Assembly: GCA_003254925.1 (NCBI GenBank)
Contig: QANZ01018231.1
Coordinates: forward strand, 31,096-95,095
Direction: 5' to 3'
DNA: 64,000 nt
DNA from: Chamaecrista fasciculata
Lineage: Eukaryota; Streptophyta; Magnoliopsida; Fabales; Fabaceae
In this document: positions 34,820 through 48,579 of the stretch, piece after piece
Numbering within the stretch: the first letter of the stretch is position 1
Layout of the letters: each line of letters opens with the position of its first letter
Made by a program: the position numbers and the translations under genes
Notes under the pieces: generated by a model
The model's input: only the letters and a program-made list of their open reading frames with translations
What the model was told of the DNA's origin: nothing
Databases searched by the model: none

Positions 34820-35348
34820 GGCAAAAAGTACTAATTTTGTCCCCAAACTTTACACCAACTATCAATTTCATTCCCATATTTTTTTTCTGCTGTCAATTTC
34901 GTCCCCAAACTTTACACCAACTGTCAATTTCATCCCCAATCTTTTTCTGCTGTCAATTCCGTCCCCAAACTTTACATCAACTGTCAATTTCGTCCCCGAT
35001 CTTTCACATTTTCGTCAATTTTATCCTTTGACTAACTTCTTTTCATAAATTAACGACAGACTACATCCTGTTTTTGAATTTAAGTTAGGATTCGAGTTTC
35101 TTTTTCTATCAATTTTACATTATATATCGTTAGCCACATAGATTTTGTCGTCAATATTTGGCTAAAGTAAGAGCAAAGGATAAAATTGACCAAAATGTGA
35201 AAGATTAGGGACAAAATTGACAGCAAAAAAATATTGGGGACAAAATTGACAGCATGTGTAAAGTTTGGGGACGAAATTGACAGAAAAAAAAATAGGGACA
35301 AAATTGACAACAGGTGTAAAGTTTGGGGACGAAATGGGTACTTTTGCC
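34820..35348. mobile_element. Mutator-like element, perfect 9-bp target duplication
   Basis: The sequence tttaattat flanks both sides exactly (34811-34819 and 35349-35357). The ends are 'ggcaaaaagtac' and the inverse of 'gtacttttgcc'. Both arms are built of repeated 'gtccccaaactttacacc' and 'gggacaaaattgacag' units of roughly 40 bp. It is 529 bp long. Apparent frames on both strands are products of the repeated unit. Confidence 0.9.
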
Positions 35349-35357
35349 TTTAATTAT

Positions 35358-36465
35358 TTATCAGTATACTTTCGCAATATATTCTACTCCATTCCTGCAT
35401 TCAAGAATATTATATTATGAATAGCTCTGAGTTCAGACTATGAGTCGGCCGCATAAACACGAAATATATAGGATTTTGTGATCGATGATTATTAATTATT
35501 GCAAGGAAATTAGTAGCAAATCAATGCACTACAATAATCTCAACTCATATATATTCAGTTTTTCACTTTTATGGAAGATTGAAATAATATGTCCAAAATC
35601 AGAGCACTATTTCACAAAGTTACTAACAATGCCAACTAAATAACATTTCACAAAGTTGCTAATAATGCCAACTAAATAATTTTGTTTAAGTGATTATTTG
35701 TGACAGAGTAGTACTATTTCACAAAGTTAATAAAAGAGCATTAACCTACTAATTAACACCAATCCTGACCATTGATTTGGTCTTACATGATGATTGCAGA
35801 AAGTAGATCAGACTAATTAATCATGAATTTCTGAGGCTAAGCGATTAGTGATCGTCCTCGATCGGTGAGTGCATCTTAATTAATTATAACCAGATAAAGC
35901 ACAAAAACGTTATACTATTATAAGATATATCTATATCTGATTTTGGCATGATGGCATCCTAATTAATAATCCTACTTCTCTCGCACATGCTATCATAACC
36001 ATAAAGGCTAAAGCTACAGATGCTCCTCGCCAACTTAATTTCACTGGTTCCTGTTATTTATTCTGTCAACTTAATTATTTGTTTCATTTATAAAGCTTTT
36101 CCTGTTTTGGAAATTCTTCAAACACTATGGGCTACTTGTCACTTGTCAGTTAACAAAAAATTGAAAGAGCATTTATTCTCCACTATCACATGATGAGGAA
36201 TATTATTATCAACAGAAAGAGACAATATAATTTTAAATTTTGAAGAAAAGCAAATTAAAGGTGTACTTGTGCTCAATATACATACATACATACACCTATA
36301 ATTCTATACTATTATAGGTTTCCATTTTTCAAAATCCAACGTGAGTGCATGCTCTATGTATGTACTTTTCTTAGATCAAAAGTCTCTCAGACTATGTGAC
36401 AATATAATATAATGTATTTTCAGTAGGTAGCTTCATATATGCTATATAGACACATACACCAATAA
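35358..36465. other. Intergenic DNA downstream of WAT1-related copy B
   Basis: No gene or clear element is seen. A short direct duplication, 'cacaaagtt.ctaa.aatgcc', occurs at about 35614-35690. Confidence 0.5.
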
Positions 36466-38783
36466 TTAATTAGTGTGTTGCGATGGGTTGGTAATTTGAT
36501 GGGGTTTATGGTTTTGATCAATTAGGTTGGTGGATATGACGACAATCTCAACATTATTATCAGCAGCTTCAGATTGTTGTTGTTGTTGTTGTGGCGTAAT
36601 TTCTGATGGCACTAATTGACTCATCTTTTTCATCTCTCTGTTCTTTCCCCATAGCACCATGTACAACCCACACACAATCAGCAAAGCTCCAACCACACTG
36701 CATGCAAATTTCACAAATCACAAACACAAATTACAAATTAGTTAACCCAAATTGAATAAACAATTAGCTAATAACTTCAATTAAACTAGCTAGGATTTTA
36801 ATTAGCTAGCTAAAATAGTACTGATTAATTAATTATATTCTCAATTACCTTCCTAAGTAGAGATGCTCATTTAACATCAAAGAAGCAGCAATGGCCACAA
36901 GCACAAGCATTAGTGGGTTGAATACAGAAGCAAATAATGGGCCCTTCATCCTTACACACCATGCAATCACAATAACCATCATTCCAGACGCCACAATCCC
37001 CTGTAAAATTAAACATTATATTGAATTAACCTTCTTTTTTTCACCATGTATACAATGCAAGCTTAATTAATTATTAATCTTAAAACTATGTAACGTGGGC
37101 ATGTGTCTATATATATATATATAGTTTAAATTAGCTAGTTAGATAAATATAACATTATAACATACCGAGAAAGATACAGCAAGAAGCCTAACATCCCAAC
37201 CCAATTTCCATTCATTCCAATCTCTCTCTACACAAAGAGCAAAGGCAGTGGCTTGTATTGCTCCCATTGTAGACATTAAGGCTGTGCTTGACATAGGACT
37301 TGGATATTCTACACTCATCTTAGCCTATATATATATATCATCAATAATTGACAATGTTAATAATAAAGATCACACATACATCACATGATCATGAAACAAG
37401 ATAATTAATATAATTAGTTGAAGAGATTTGATTTAAGTTTACTTAATTACGTACCTGGATGATTAGCCATAAAGAATAGGAGAAGCAGCTTGCTATGGCA
37501 CAAAAAGCACCTAGTAACTTATGTTCTGTACTTGAGTGATGAGCATGTGGTAGTGTTGTTGGTGCCAAAACGCTGCCGTTTTGGTAATGATGAGAATGAG
37601 GGTGCATAATATTAATGTGGAAGGACCAAATATCAATCTCTACACCTTTAAAGAAAGTAAGAAGCATTGCCCCACCAATCCCTATTATAGTTCCCAACAC
37701 TTTTGCCTTATCTCCTGCTCCTCCCATGTTCAATCTCTCAAACCTAAAATCAAAAGAGAAAATAAACGAAAAGCAAAAAATTAAATTATATATATGCTAA
37801 TATATGTGGGCCGGGTTATAATAATACTATAACTTTAATAATTTCCACTAAAGGTGTTATTGATTTAATATTCATGAGCTAGGTAGCTATGATATGATGT
37901 GATCTCCGCAGCCAACACAGTTTTTATTGAAAGCAAATTTAATTAATATTATAATTAAACACGTTGTTAATCAATATTGTAGTAACTGAAGTGAAATAAA
38001 AAATGTACCCGCAGGAGATGGCCATGATGAAGGTGATGGCGGGAATGAGGTTATAGATAGCAGAAACAAATGTTGCTGATGTCAAAGATAGAGCTCCATA
38101 GAAAAGGTTTTGAAATAAACTCCCCCTGTTATTTAAAAAATTAATAGATCACATAAGTCATATTAATTATCGAAATACCTCCACGAGCAAAAACACTTTA
38201 GTTCTTTATATTACGAGAAAATCAACATCATTATACTAGAAGTAAAAAAAAATAGTCAATGCATGTCTTCAAAACGGAAATTGAATATTCGTGTGGGCAA
38301 ATGCCTGTTGATTTCCTTTTAAATGAGTACTAAATTGAAAGTATTATAATTAGTGACAAGATGAGTCTCGGTTTTTGAGAGTGAATTATTTCTTACACAT
38401 TACTTCTTTGATTTTGACTCTCGGTATTTGAGAGTGAACTATTTCTTACACATTAGTTCTTTAATTTTGACACTTTTTGTAGCCATAAACATATAAGTGA
38501 AAAATGTATTATTTTGTAACTGATTTGCGAAAAAATTAATACTTAATATCACTATTTAATAAAACTAATTTTTTAAATCATACTATATTTAAATAATATA
38601 TTTTTTAATTAAATTTAATTTAAAAAATATAAGATTTTAATTTCATATAATTAACAAACATATTTTGAAAAAACAAATGAATGACTTTTAAAAAGTAAAA
38701 TAAAAATATCTTCTCAAACAAAACTTCCCTTTAATGAGTATTGCAAAAGAGTCAATTTGTAAAAGTAAATTATGTATTATTAG

Positions 38784-38821
<38 letters not shown>

Positions 38822-39799
38822 CTTTTTTACAGTTTTGAACTGCTGAACAAAATTAAGAATTGATATATAAAAAACTATTATTTTTGACGGACACATACAC
38901 AACATATTTTTTGTATTTAAATTTGTTTTAAAATTATGATTTAGTCCATAAATATTAGGAAATCATTCTTTGGTTCCTTATATATATGTATATATATATA
39001 TAAACATACTATTTAATCTTTATCACTATATTATATGTAAATATTAAATAATTTATTGGTGTAAATAAAATATCAAAGATCAAAAAATATATTTTCTAAT
39101 TTCTATATAGAGATCAGAGAGACTAAATTTTAGTTATAAGGACTGAAAATAGGTTTTCTTTTTAAAAAATTAAACCATATATATAGTCCTATTCATTAAT
39201 TCAAGCATGCACGAAACTTTAAGATTTTTACAAGGAAATAAGAATACGTATAATTAATAATTGGACTATACGATGCAAAAAGAGGGCAATATATATATAT
39301 ATATATGGTTATATATGACACACCCAAACAAGCCACAAAGAAATGCCATGAAAAGCACCCTCCAAGTCAACTTTGGCCTCTTGTTCCTGTTGAAATAGAT
39401 AAAAAGAAAGAAAAAGGAAAAAGAAAAACCATAATAAGTTAGTATTTTCCATGCCCAAACTGGTCCACTCAAATTTCAAAGGACCTCTTAATTAAGAGGA
39501 CTATGTATATATATATCCGAGATTGAATATTCCAAAAATCTTAATTAATGAGAATGACGTGAATATATATTATATACTATATATATAGGAATTAAATAGG
39601 ACCTTTCAAGAAGAAGTGCAAGAGGGAGAGTGAAAGCAGAAGCAAAGAGAAGACGATAGGCAGTGGCAATTCTCATGCTCATTCCGTCGTTAATTATGGC
39701 GAGTTTGTACAACACATTCACCGTTGCAAATGCTAATTGCACCATCACCATTAAACCCACTGCTTTCAACTCACTCAACACATTACGTAAATTCCTCAT
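36466..39799 (-). CDS. WAT1-related / UMAMIT transporter (EamA family), copy B, 402 aa
   Basis: Seven exons: 39603-39799, 39324-39386, 38009-38125, 37455-37743, 37166-37324, 36849-37000 and 36466-36697, all with GT-AG introns; the sum is 1209 nt. It is an integral membrane protein of the drug/metabolite transporter superfamily, with ten predicted helices in two EamA halves. Signatures seen: MVQLAFATVNVLYKLAI and the AYRLLFASAFTLPLAL helix in exon 1, GSLFQNLFYGALSLTSATF and NLIPAITFIMA in exon 3, LLGAFCAIASCFSYSLWLI in exon 4, YPSPMSSTALMS in exon 5, GIVASGMMVIVIAWCVRMKG in exon 6, and GLYMVLWGKNREM in exon 7 before a Gln-rich, hydrophilic tail. The exon-4 loop is His-rich (His 168, 173, 175, 177, 178, 192, 194, 195, 200). 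Family members carry amino acids or auxin at plasma membrane or tonoplast; the substrate here is unknown. ATG at 39799 is the only start before the first helix. Confidence 0.93.
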
Positions 39800-39964
39800 C
39801 TCTCTTTCTTTAAATTCTATATATATATATATAAATTCTCACACTCTTTTCAACGTAACTTCAAGTTAATTAATAAGAGAAGCAAAACACAAGAGAGAAA
39901 GAGATATATATGTTATGGAGTGGTTGTTGCGGATGGATGCAAGAAAGAAGCGCAGCAAAATTGG

Positions 39965-39972
39965 TATTTATA
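39965..39972 (-). promoter_or_regulatory. Probable TATA box of WAT1-related copy B
   Basis: On the - strand this reads TATAAATA, 166 bp before the ATG at 39799, in a less AT-biased stretch than its surroundings. Confidence 0.55.
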
Positions 39973-40029
39973 GGACACAAAGTTTTAATTTAGATAGACG
40001 TGGAGCCTACCCAGCTACCTCCTGTTTGT

Positions 40030-41066
40030 TTGTTTGTTTTTGCGTAGATATTCTTTTTTTTTTGGGGGGGAAGAAAAAGAAAGACTTGATATACCAAACA
40101 TATATAATGTAGCATAGTAGCGTGTTAGATTAATGTTTATTACCAGGTAAAAAAGTATACTTTTTGATAATTCATATATACTTTTGTTTTCTTTAATTTA
40201 TTATAGTAGAGAAGATGTTTAAATATTAGATTAAAGTGTACAAAATCTTCATGAGCTTTAATTATTGAGCAAATGGATACTTGAACTTTAAAAAATGATA
40301 AAAGATTCTTTAAAGTTTAAACTTTTGATTTTGTACAAATAATCCTATTTGTTAATAATTCATAGAAAAAGTTTATTCTTTTTAATTTTTTTTTATGATT
40401 GTTACATTTTAGATTGATCAATTTAAAATTAATTATTATTATATTTAATAGAAATCAAAAGACTAATCTTTTATTTTATTTTTCAATCAAAATTTTAATT
40501 AATAAAAGATGTTATTTGCATAAAAGTAAAAGGTTAATTAAGGATCTTTTGCCACTATAATATAGATATTTTTTAAGGGTTGCATAATAATGAATATCAT
40601 TATGAATTAATTCGATTATGATTAAGGCCTTTGACTTCCACCACATATATGAGACAATTATTGTCACAGCATCTTGGTGAACATAACATACATAAAAAAA
40701 AATTACATTTAACCACATATGCTAATTAAATTATTCTGTCCATTAATGGTAAAACCTACATAATTTTCCTACTTGATTATATATATATATATATTCCACA
40801 TTGTATTTTTATGGGACTTCTATTCAACATTTCAAATATACAATATACAAAAACATCTAGAAATTAAAATGCAATGGCTAATTAGTGGCTCTAACCGGCT
40901 AACCCTACTTGTTAAGTATTAATAATTAACTCACATAAGTTGAACTTAAATTTGCATCTTTTAACAAATAATAATACTAATTAGCTCATATAATTCTGCC
41001 CAAATAGGAAGAAAGTAAATGTGAGTATCATTAAGGAATGGATAAAAGAATATGTATATGTATATG

Positions 41067-41100
<34 letters not shown>

Positions 41101-43160
41101 CGCGTGTGGTGGCATTATAATAACGAAGGAGAGGACTTTAAATTTGTTAGTGACCAATAATGAATATCACTATACAAGGTAGGTAGCATTGAAAAAGAGA
41201 GGCATATATGCTTTTTTGAAGACTTTGGGTCAATGAGGACGTCTTGCCAATTGGAGATTATGCTTTTAATTCTGCTTTATTTCATTACCTTAGTGTCCAG
41301 CTAAAAACAGAGAACCTGGAAAAATAAACTTTTAATTCGACGATATGGTGCAGATTCAATTCATTATACACAGTCCTCAACACCATAATATACATTAGTT
41401 TTTTAATGTAGCATCCTCATTCCTTAAACAGATCGATGGTCGTTCGTCAAATAATTGAAGAATTGAATACATGTGCAAATTGTGTATGTTCTGTATATTT
41501 GGTAGTTGCGCTTCATAATTTGGCCTTGTCTTGTTTTATTGCTGCATTGATATTTATTTGGATATGATTTGTTATTTATGTGGCTTGTTTTATGGCCCCG
41601 GCCCCTACGGCCTATATTTAAATATATATATATTCCTTTTCCTTTTTCCCAAATATGATCAACATACATGCAATCCAAATTAGAATATGATATCATGATA
41701 CAATTTCTTTCGTTGTCATACAGTAATACTGATTATTGTAATATTCTGCAGCAAACCAAAAGCTAGCCACTTCAACAGAAGTGAAATTTGTCATCTTGTT
41801 AAGTTTCACCTACTTCTACATCATGATACAGTGAATTAGCTTGATTAATCCGGTTTCTTTTTATAACTACTTCAAAGTGGTGAAAAGAGACAATTCACTC
41901 CTTGATGCTTGAATTTTTTTGTCATTAAAGATTTTATTAAAATGAGTTGATAATAAATAATACTAATTTTGCATTTCATGTATATGATACACCCAAATAA
42001 TAATTAACATAAAAATGAATTTCTTCAATACCTCGTCAAATGGACTAATATATATGTGGTCCACCCTTCTCACTATCAAATGAGTTCGACTTGTAAGTTG
42101 AGCTAGTTTATAGGTTAAAATCAATCGGTTGAGTTGTAAAACTGATTTGACAAAGAGAAGAACAAATATCTTAATTTTTCATGTCATATTTAATGGTAGA
42201 ATTTGGACAAAATTTAAGAACTAAAGTGGAATGAAAAAAACTTTAGGGACTTAAACATAATTCACCCTATATTTAGAGACTAATATGAAGTTTTCACCAA
42301 TATTATTATCTTACTTCCATAAAATGATGAAATCATATGAGCTCTCATCATCAAGGGACTGTTTTGGGTAAGTTTCTAAAAAAGTATTTATATATTTTTC
42401 AATTAGAAACAAAATTATATATATAAAAGGACTTGGAGTTATCAGTATGAAATTTACTAATTAATAATAATTTGGTCTAGAATCATGTTAGTAACTAATT
42501 ACAAAAGCATATTCTTAGTTTTTTTTTAATAATTTTGAAAAAGAGATAAGTGAAAATATTCCTATTTTAAATATTAAATTTTCAAAAAAAAAATCCAGAT
42601 AGGTGAGCCATATACAGAGATACACATTACAAATTATTGGTGTAATGTGGTTAGGATAGGTTTGAGACTCAGAGATAAAGTTTACAATTTTTATCATGCA
42701 AAAATTGAAGATGATATTTATATGAAGTTATTTTAGTGAAATCATGTAATAATAAGTTTTAAGATACCGAATCACGTCAAACTTTTTTGTATGTTCTTAT
42801 TGTCTTTTCTTTTTCTTTACTTTTATTTTTTTCACTTCCACTCAACATCAAACTCACCCTAATTATTATTGTAAGATTTTTATAAAATCATTGCTAATCA
42901 GTTCAAAACAGAGACAGAGAATATAAAAACTAACAGCATATGTGAAAATTTTCTCCTAAGAAATTATTCTAATGAAAATAGAGAAAGTGCAAAAGAGTAC
43001 TACTCTTCTCACCAAAACGTACACCCTGAACTTCAAAAGTCATTATTCTTTCTTTCTACTTTAATCTGGATTCAAGGCCATTTACAGAGTGCTTTAACAT
43101 CACATATGTAATTGGGGCAATAATTAATTAGTCATCACATTAGAGACAATAAATAATTTC
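40030..43160. other. Intergenic DNA between copies B and C
   Basis: No gene is supported. It contains (TA)n and (TG)n microsatellites at 41051-41104 and an unpaired element half at about 42200-42300. A GC-rich foldback-free stretch at 41590-41615 is unexplained. All frames are short and unlike known proteins. Confidence 0.55.
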
Positions 43161-44540
43161 CTATACACTAGGTGGTATATCATCTTCTGTCCTCTTATTA
43201 ATAAGTTCTTCATAATGATTGCTTTTTGATGAATCACCACTATCTTCAACCTCGGAAATATTATTATTAATATTGCTGTTGTTTCTGGTAATTTGGGTGT
43301 GATTGTTTTGATCAACAACTATAACAAGATTAGTAATAGCTTCAGATTCAAGATTAGTAATAGCTTCGGATTCTTGATGAATGCTTTGATCTGATGTCAC
43401 TAACTCGCTTATTGTTTTCATTTCTTTGCTCTTTCCCCATAACACCATGTATAGCCCAACCACTATCAGCGCTGCTCCAACCACACTACATGCATAAACA
43501 TACAAAAATTAAATATATATATATATATATAATTAAGTAACATTATATAAATTGCTGGTTCATATATATTTATCATGTATGTTACTGCAAAATGATTATA
43601 TGGTTTTATTTTGATATATATATATACCTTCCCAAGTAAAGGTTTTCATCCAACATCAAAGAGCCAGCAATGGCCACAAGCACAAGCAAGAGAGGGTTGA
43701 AAATAGAGGCAAAAAGTGGGCCTCTCATCCTTACACACCATGCTATCACTACTACCATTATTCCTGAGCCTACAATCCCCTGTATACAATTCCACAATAA
43801 ATTAATAATATTCATAATATAATTACCAAATGCTTATATCTATAGACATTAATTAGTTAATTAAGTAATAGCTAGGTACCGAATAAGCAGCTGTTAGAAA
43901 CCTAATATTCCAATGCAACCTCCATTGTGTCCAATCCTTCTCAACACAAAGAGCAAACACAATAGACTGTATGGCTCCCATTGTAGACATCAACGCAGTG
44001 CTTGAATAAGGTGTTGGATAATCTTTGCTCATATTAGCCTGCTCTATAAATTAATCACATATTAAACACATATAGTTATTGAAAACAAGAATTAATATAA
44101 TTAAAATATTAAATTGACCTGAATGATTAACCAAATTGCAAAACAGAAGCAGCTTGCTATTCCACATAGAACACCCAGCACTACTTTGCTGCCATGTGCA
44201 GATGAAACGTCGGCGTTTTGATGCAGAAGGTGAATGTGGAAGGACCAAATTTTAATTTCTATTCCTTTAACAAAAGTTAGAATCATTGCTCCTCCAATTC
44301 CTGTTATTGTTCCTAACACCTTCGCCTTCCCTGTTGCCTTCTGCAAATTCAATCTTTCAAGCCTATAGCAAACACACAAGAAAAAAAAAACTCACTTCAA
44401 TTATATATTCAGCAGTCAAATATATTCAAGTCTAACTTTTAGACCATTTTATTGAGATTGGGTTGTAAATGTCTGTTTTTGAAAAGGCATAGCTCATTAA
44501 TTATATTAATTCTGTCCTCACGTTGAGTTATGGTTTTGTA

Positions 44541-44573
<33 letters not shown>

Positions 44574-45320
44574 AGCTTATATATTGCATTGTAAATTATG
44601 GTCATTTAATAAAAAATTTAATTTATATATAATTAGAGGGAATGATAAAAATTAAAAAGTACCCGCAGCAAATAGCCAAGACAAAAGTGACAGCAGGAAT
44701 GAGATTATAGACGGCAGAAGAAAATGTTGCTGATATTAAAGCCAGACCCTCAAAGAAAAGGTTTTGAAATAAACTCCCCCTGCATGCATGCAGCATAATT
44801 AATTAATTTTTTGAACAAGCATTATTAATTAATTATAACTTTATCACATTAAACCTGTGTAATTTAGTTAGGTAAACTATATAAAGTACAAGAATGAAAA
44901 AGCCAATAATTAATTATATACGTAACACACACCCAAATAGGCCACAAAGAAATGACTTGAAAAGCACCCTCCAAGTAAACTTTGGTCTCTTATTCCTGCT
45001 CACCAAATCCTCAAGAACAGAGGAAGAAGCATATATATATATATATATTTCAAATAGCCAAAATAATCTTTTTATGTATATATAAAAAAGAGAAATGAAA
45101 TGAAATAAGAAGAAAATTTTATGTACCTTTCAAGAATGAGAGCTAGAGGAATGGTGAAAGCAGAGGCAAAAATGAGACGATAGGCAGTGAGAATCCTAAT
45201 GCTCATTCCACGGTTAATAGCAACCTTATAGAGAACATTGATAGAAGCAAATGCAATCTGTACACTCACCATTAACATTGCTGGTTTTACCCCTTCCAAT
45301 GCTTTCCCTATATCTTTCAT
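43161..45320 (-). CDS. WAT1-related / UMAMIT transporter (EamA family), copy C, 417 aa
   Basis: Seven exons: 45127-45320, 44933-44995, 44663-44779, 44119-44362, 43880-44038, 43628-43779 and 43161-43485; total 1254 nt. Domains follow copy B: VQIAFASINVLYKVAI and AYRLIFASAFTIPLALILER (exon 1), NKRPKFTWRVLFKSFLCGLF (exon 2), LERLNLQKATGKAKVLGTI (exon 4), YPTPYSSTALMSTMGAI (exon 5), GIVGSGIMVVVIAWCVRMRG with LDENLYLGR (exon 6), and GLYMVLWGKSKEM (exon 7). The C-terminal tail is the longest of the cluster and contains a direct repeat, 'SEAITNLESEAITNL'. It is the nearest relative of truncated copy A. Introns are the shortest in the cluster. A membrane transporter of amino acids, auxin or similar solutes is the family expectation; no substrate can be assigned. 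Confidence 0.93.
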
Positions 45321-45424
45321 TTTTAATTAATTTTCTCACTAATTCAATTTCCTTCACACCCTCAAGACTCAGCTAACCAAAATAATGAGTTTGATGAGTT
45401 TGAGAAATTATTGAATGGCGCACG

Positions 45425-45432
45425 ATTTTATA
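45425..45432 (-). promoter_or_regulatory. Probable TATA box of WAT1-related copy C
   Basis: TATAAAAT on the - strand, 105 bp before the ATG at 45320. Confidence 0.55.
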
Positions 45433-45459
45433 GAGAGAGTTAAGTGTTCTTGTTATAAT

Positions 45460-48400
45460 TACAATTTACCACTACTTAATGAGGAATATAATATAGTATA
45501 TTTAATTAGCTCGGTTTCAAAAGTAGTGATACATTTTAGAAGAAAAACACGCTCTTGTGTTGAAATGTGACGTGAGGTGAATCAACATTGGTCAATTCGG
45601 GACAAATCTCTCAATTTCTGTTTCAATTTGATTGTGGTTCTTAGTTTTTCTTCGAGTTGGAGGGAGTTGGACAATCTTCATGGTCACTTAGAATTACATG
45701 TTTTCTGCTTCGTTATTTTGGTCAAAATGCTCACATTGGTCCTAAGATATGAAGTAAATTTTAAATTGGTCTTAAATATTTCATTTATTTTAGATTAGTC
45801 CTAAATAATTTATTATTATTATTTTTTATCACAAATTACTAAATATAATCGTATCTATTTCGTTTCAAGCTTGAATATAATGTAACAAATTGAATAAAAA
45901 ATGAACCGTTCATTTCTCATTACGTCTCTATAGTGAATTTATGACTTAAAGTGAAAAATTATAGAACCATATACAGCCGAAATAATTACACATAGTTAAT
46001 TAGTCAATTCGTCTCCAAAAATTTAACTTGTGCGTATAGACAAAAAAACTTAATTACTAGGACATACATTTCAAAAACTTAAAAGTGATAAGTACTCAAC
46101 TAAAAATTTTGAAACATATATACAAATTAAATAAATCTATAAAATTAGTAAAAATAATTTATGAAACTTGCACGTTTTATGAAACTCTTGATCAAGCCGT
46201 TAATTTTTTTTCTTCCACTACTGTGGAGTCTTTTGAACTGATCACTAGCTAATTTCTAATTAGACACAAGAGACAAATGTATATAATAAAATATATAGCT
46301 GCATGCTTGGTAAAAGTCAAAATCAATGTATTATTTTCATTAGCCCACATATTTTTTCATCTTCTGATCGAAGAAGTTGTGCAGTTTGTTACTTCAATGT
46401 ATATGGCAATGTATTATGAACAAATTAGATGATCGGATTACTTGCATCGACTTCTATAATTTTTATTTATGAACAATTATATCAGTTTTTTTTTTCTTTT
46501 GAAAACGATACAATAAGAAGACAATCTGAAGCTATAAAGTATTTTCGATCAATCAATTATATATAATTGAAACTAAAAACACAGTTGTGGTGGTTCTTTT
46601 TGTAAGGTATATATTAGTTAAATAAAAATTAATTAATTGACAAATGAATTAGGAAACCACTAGACACCATAGTCATAGACCACTAATTAATATATAGCTA
46701 GAGTTCAAAATGAGTTTAATTACTTCCTCTTAAGGTCTTCCTTTCATCAATTTCAAACTTATTGCTCTATCACGTCTACAAACTAATAGGAATCAAAATA
46801 AAGCAAAAATGTTAGAGTATTATTATTATTGTTTGTTGTTGTTGTTATTATTATTATTATTTTAAAGACATATTAAATAAAAATACATATAGAATCAACA
46901 ATTATAGTTATTGAATATAATTTTTTTTGGTAGGTAATGTGGATTTTAATTAAGATAATTGTGCCATCGATTTAATTCTTAGAAGTCACTTATGAATTAT
47001 GATTTTACATAGTCCTTGGATGGGCCAGGTTTTTTTTTTTTGCTTGGGGTCTTTGGACCCCGTTTCCTAACCCAAAAATATATATATACCATAAACTTCT
47101 CTTGGAGATTATGAGTGTAAGTATATTAATATTTAATTAGGTTTAGTAAATTAGAAAGCCTTACTTCCTAAAATTAAACCAACTCTTTTTGTTTTAAACA
47201 AAGAATTATTTTAGTTGAACATAGTATTTTTAGTGAACGTATTATTCTGATAGATTATCCAACCAGATAAAAAATACAGCTAATACATAAAAATAATTAG
47301 AGGTAGAAATAAACAGACTAATCAAATATCTTTTAGAACTTATTAAACATTATTATTTTACCTCTAACCTCTAAAATAAATAATCACCACTAAAATAGAA
47401 GTTTTCAAATAAATAGTTTAAATTAAAAAAAATAATAAATATAAAAATTAATTTTAGTATAATAGCCAATCAAAGTCTACACACACACACATTAGGGATG
47501 GGGGAAGATAATCACTATATTAGTAGTTCATAAATCTTAATTGTGTTAGTGAGAGTTACATTTTTTTTTATTTAATGACATCTTAACTTTTATACTCTGA
47601 TATTGTTTTTAATTTAGATAATGTGAGACTTTATTTGACTAATACATATGTACGGTTTATGAAGTTTCAGAAACTCCTTAATGTCATGCATGACATAGAT
47701 ATCTCATATACTCAATGGATAATGTTAGAAAAATATTGGTCGTCAAAGGCCATATTCCTTTGTTTAGGGACACTTAATGATAAAAGGGGAAAACTCCAAA
47801 TGCAGTGTACCTAACAATATGTCCATTAATTTTGTTCCAAAGAGAAAATATATGTCCATTAATGAACCTATTAACCCTGGTGACTTTAATCTTAATTTGG
47901 CGGACATTAAAATGCTTCAAGCCTTCAACTGTGTAGAGTTAAAGGCTTCAATTCTTTTTTTTGGTTAATAAAAAATAATTTAAAATTTTATTATTTAATT
48001 TTTTTTTTGGTCTAAAAATTATTTTTATTGGCAAATCTATTAAAACGTATTCATGATTTTTGATAATGCATGCAAAAACAGTATTAAGCCCAAAATCTCT
48101 TTTTGACTTTTTGTTAAATAGATTTCAGTTCATTGGGCCCAAAGTTCCACTTTAAATATATTAAGCCCAAGTCTAAAATTTCTCTATAGAATTAGAAAAC
48201 AACTTCAACTATCAACTATTTTTTGAAAAGGAGTAAACTAACTTTCCGGTCCCTGAATTTTGGACGCGGTGACAAATAGGTCCTTGAATTTTACACATTA
48301 TACTAGTCGGTCCCCGAAATTTACAAACGCCTAACTAATTGGTTCCTCCGTCATATTGGCATTACAAAAATGCTGACGCAGCCATAACGGACGCTGATAT

Positions 48401-48570
48401 GTCCTATTATGCGCTGACGTGTCCCGTTATGTCCACGTCAGCACCCGTTATATTAAAAAAAAACAAAAAAAAAAACTGTCACGTCATAAAATAGCGACAC
48501 ATGAACATTTTCTCATTGCACTTATAGGTCCTGACCCATTTTTATTCCATTATTCTCAATTCTCCCTCTT
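45460..48570. other. Intergenic DNA between copy C and the fasciclin-bearing element
   Basis: No gene is supported. Half-elements of the 'ggtcc' type lie at about 45715-45830 and 48240-48370. A (TTA/TTG)n tract lies at 46820-46862. The small frames at 47623 and 47777 have no recognisable features. Confidence 0.55.
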
Positions 48571-48579
48571 TTTCATCAT

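Noticed and set aside
34794..35310. Repetitive frames on both strands that look like low-complexity proteins
   Set aside because: They are translations of the short repeated units in a Mutator-like element with a perfect target duplication.
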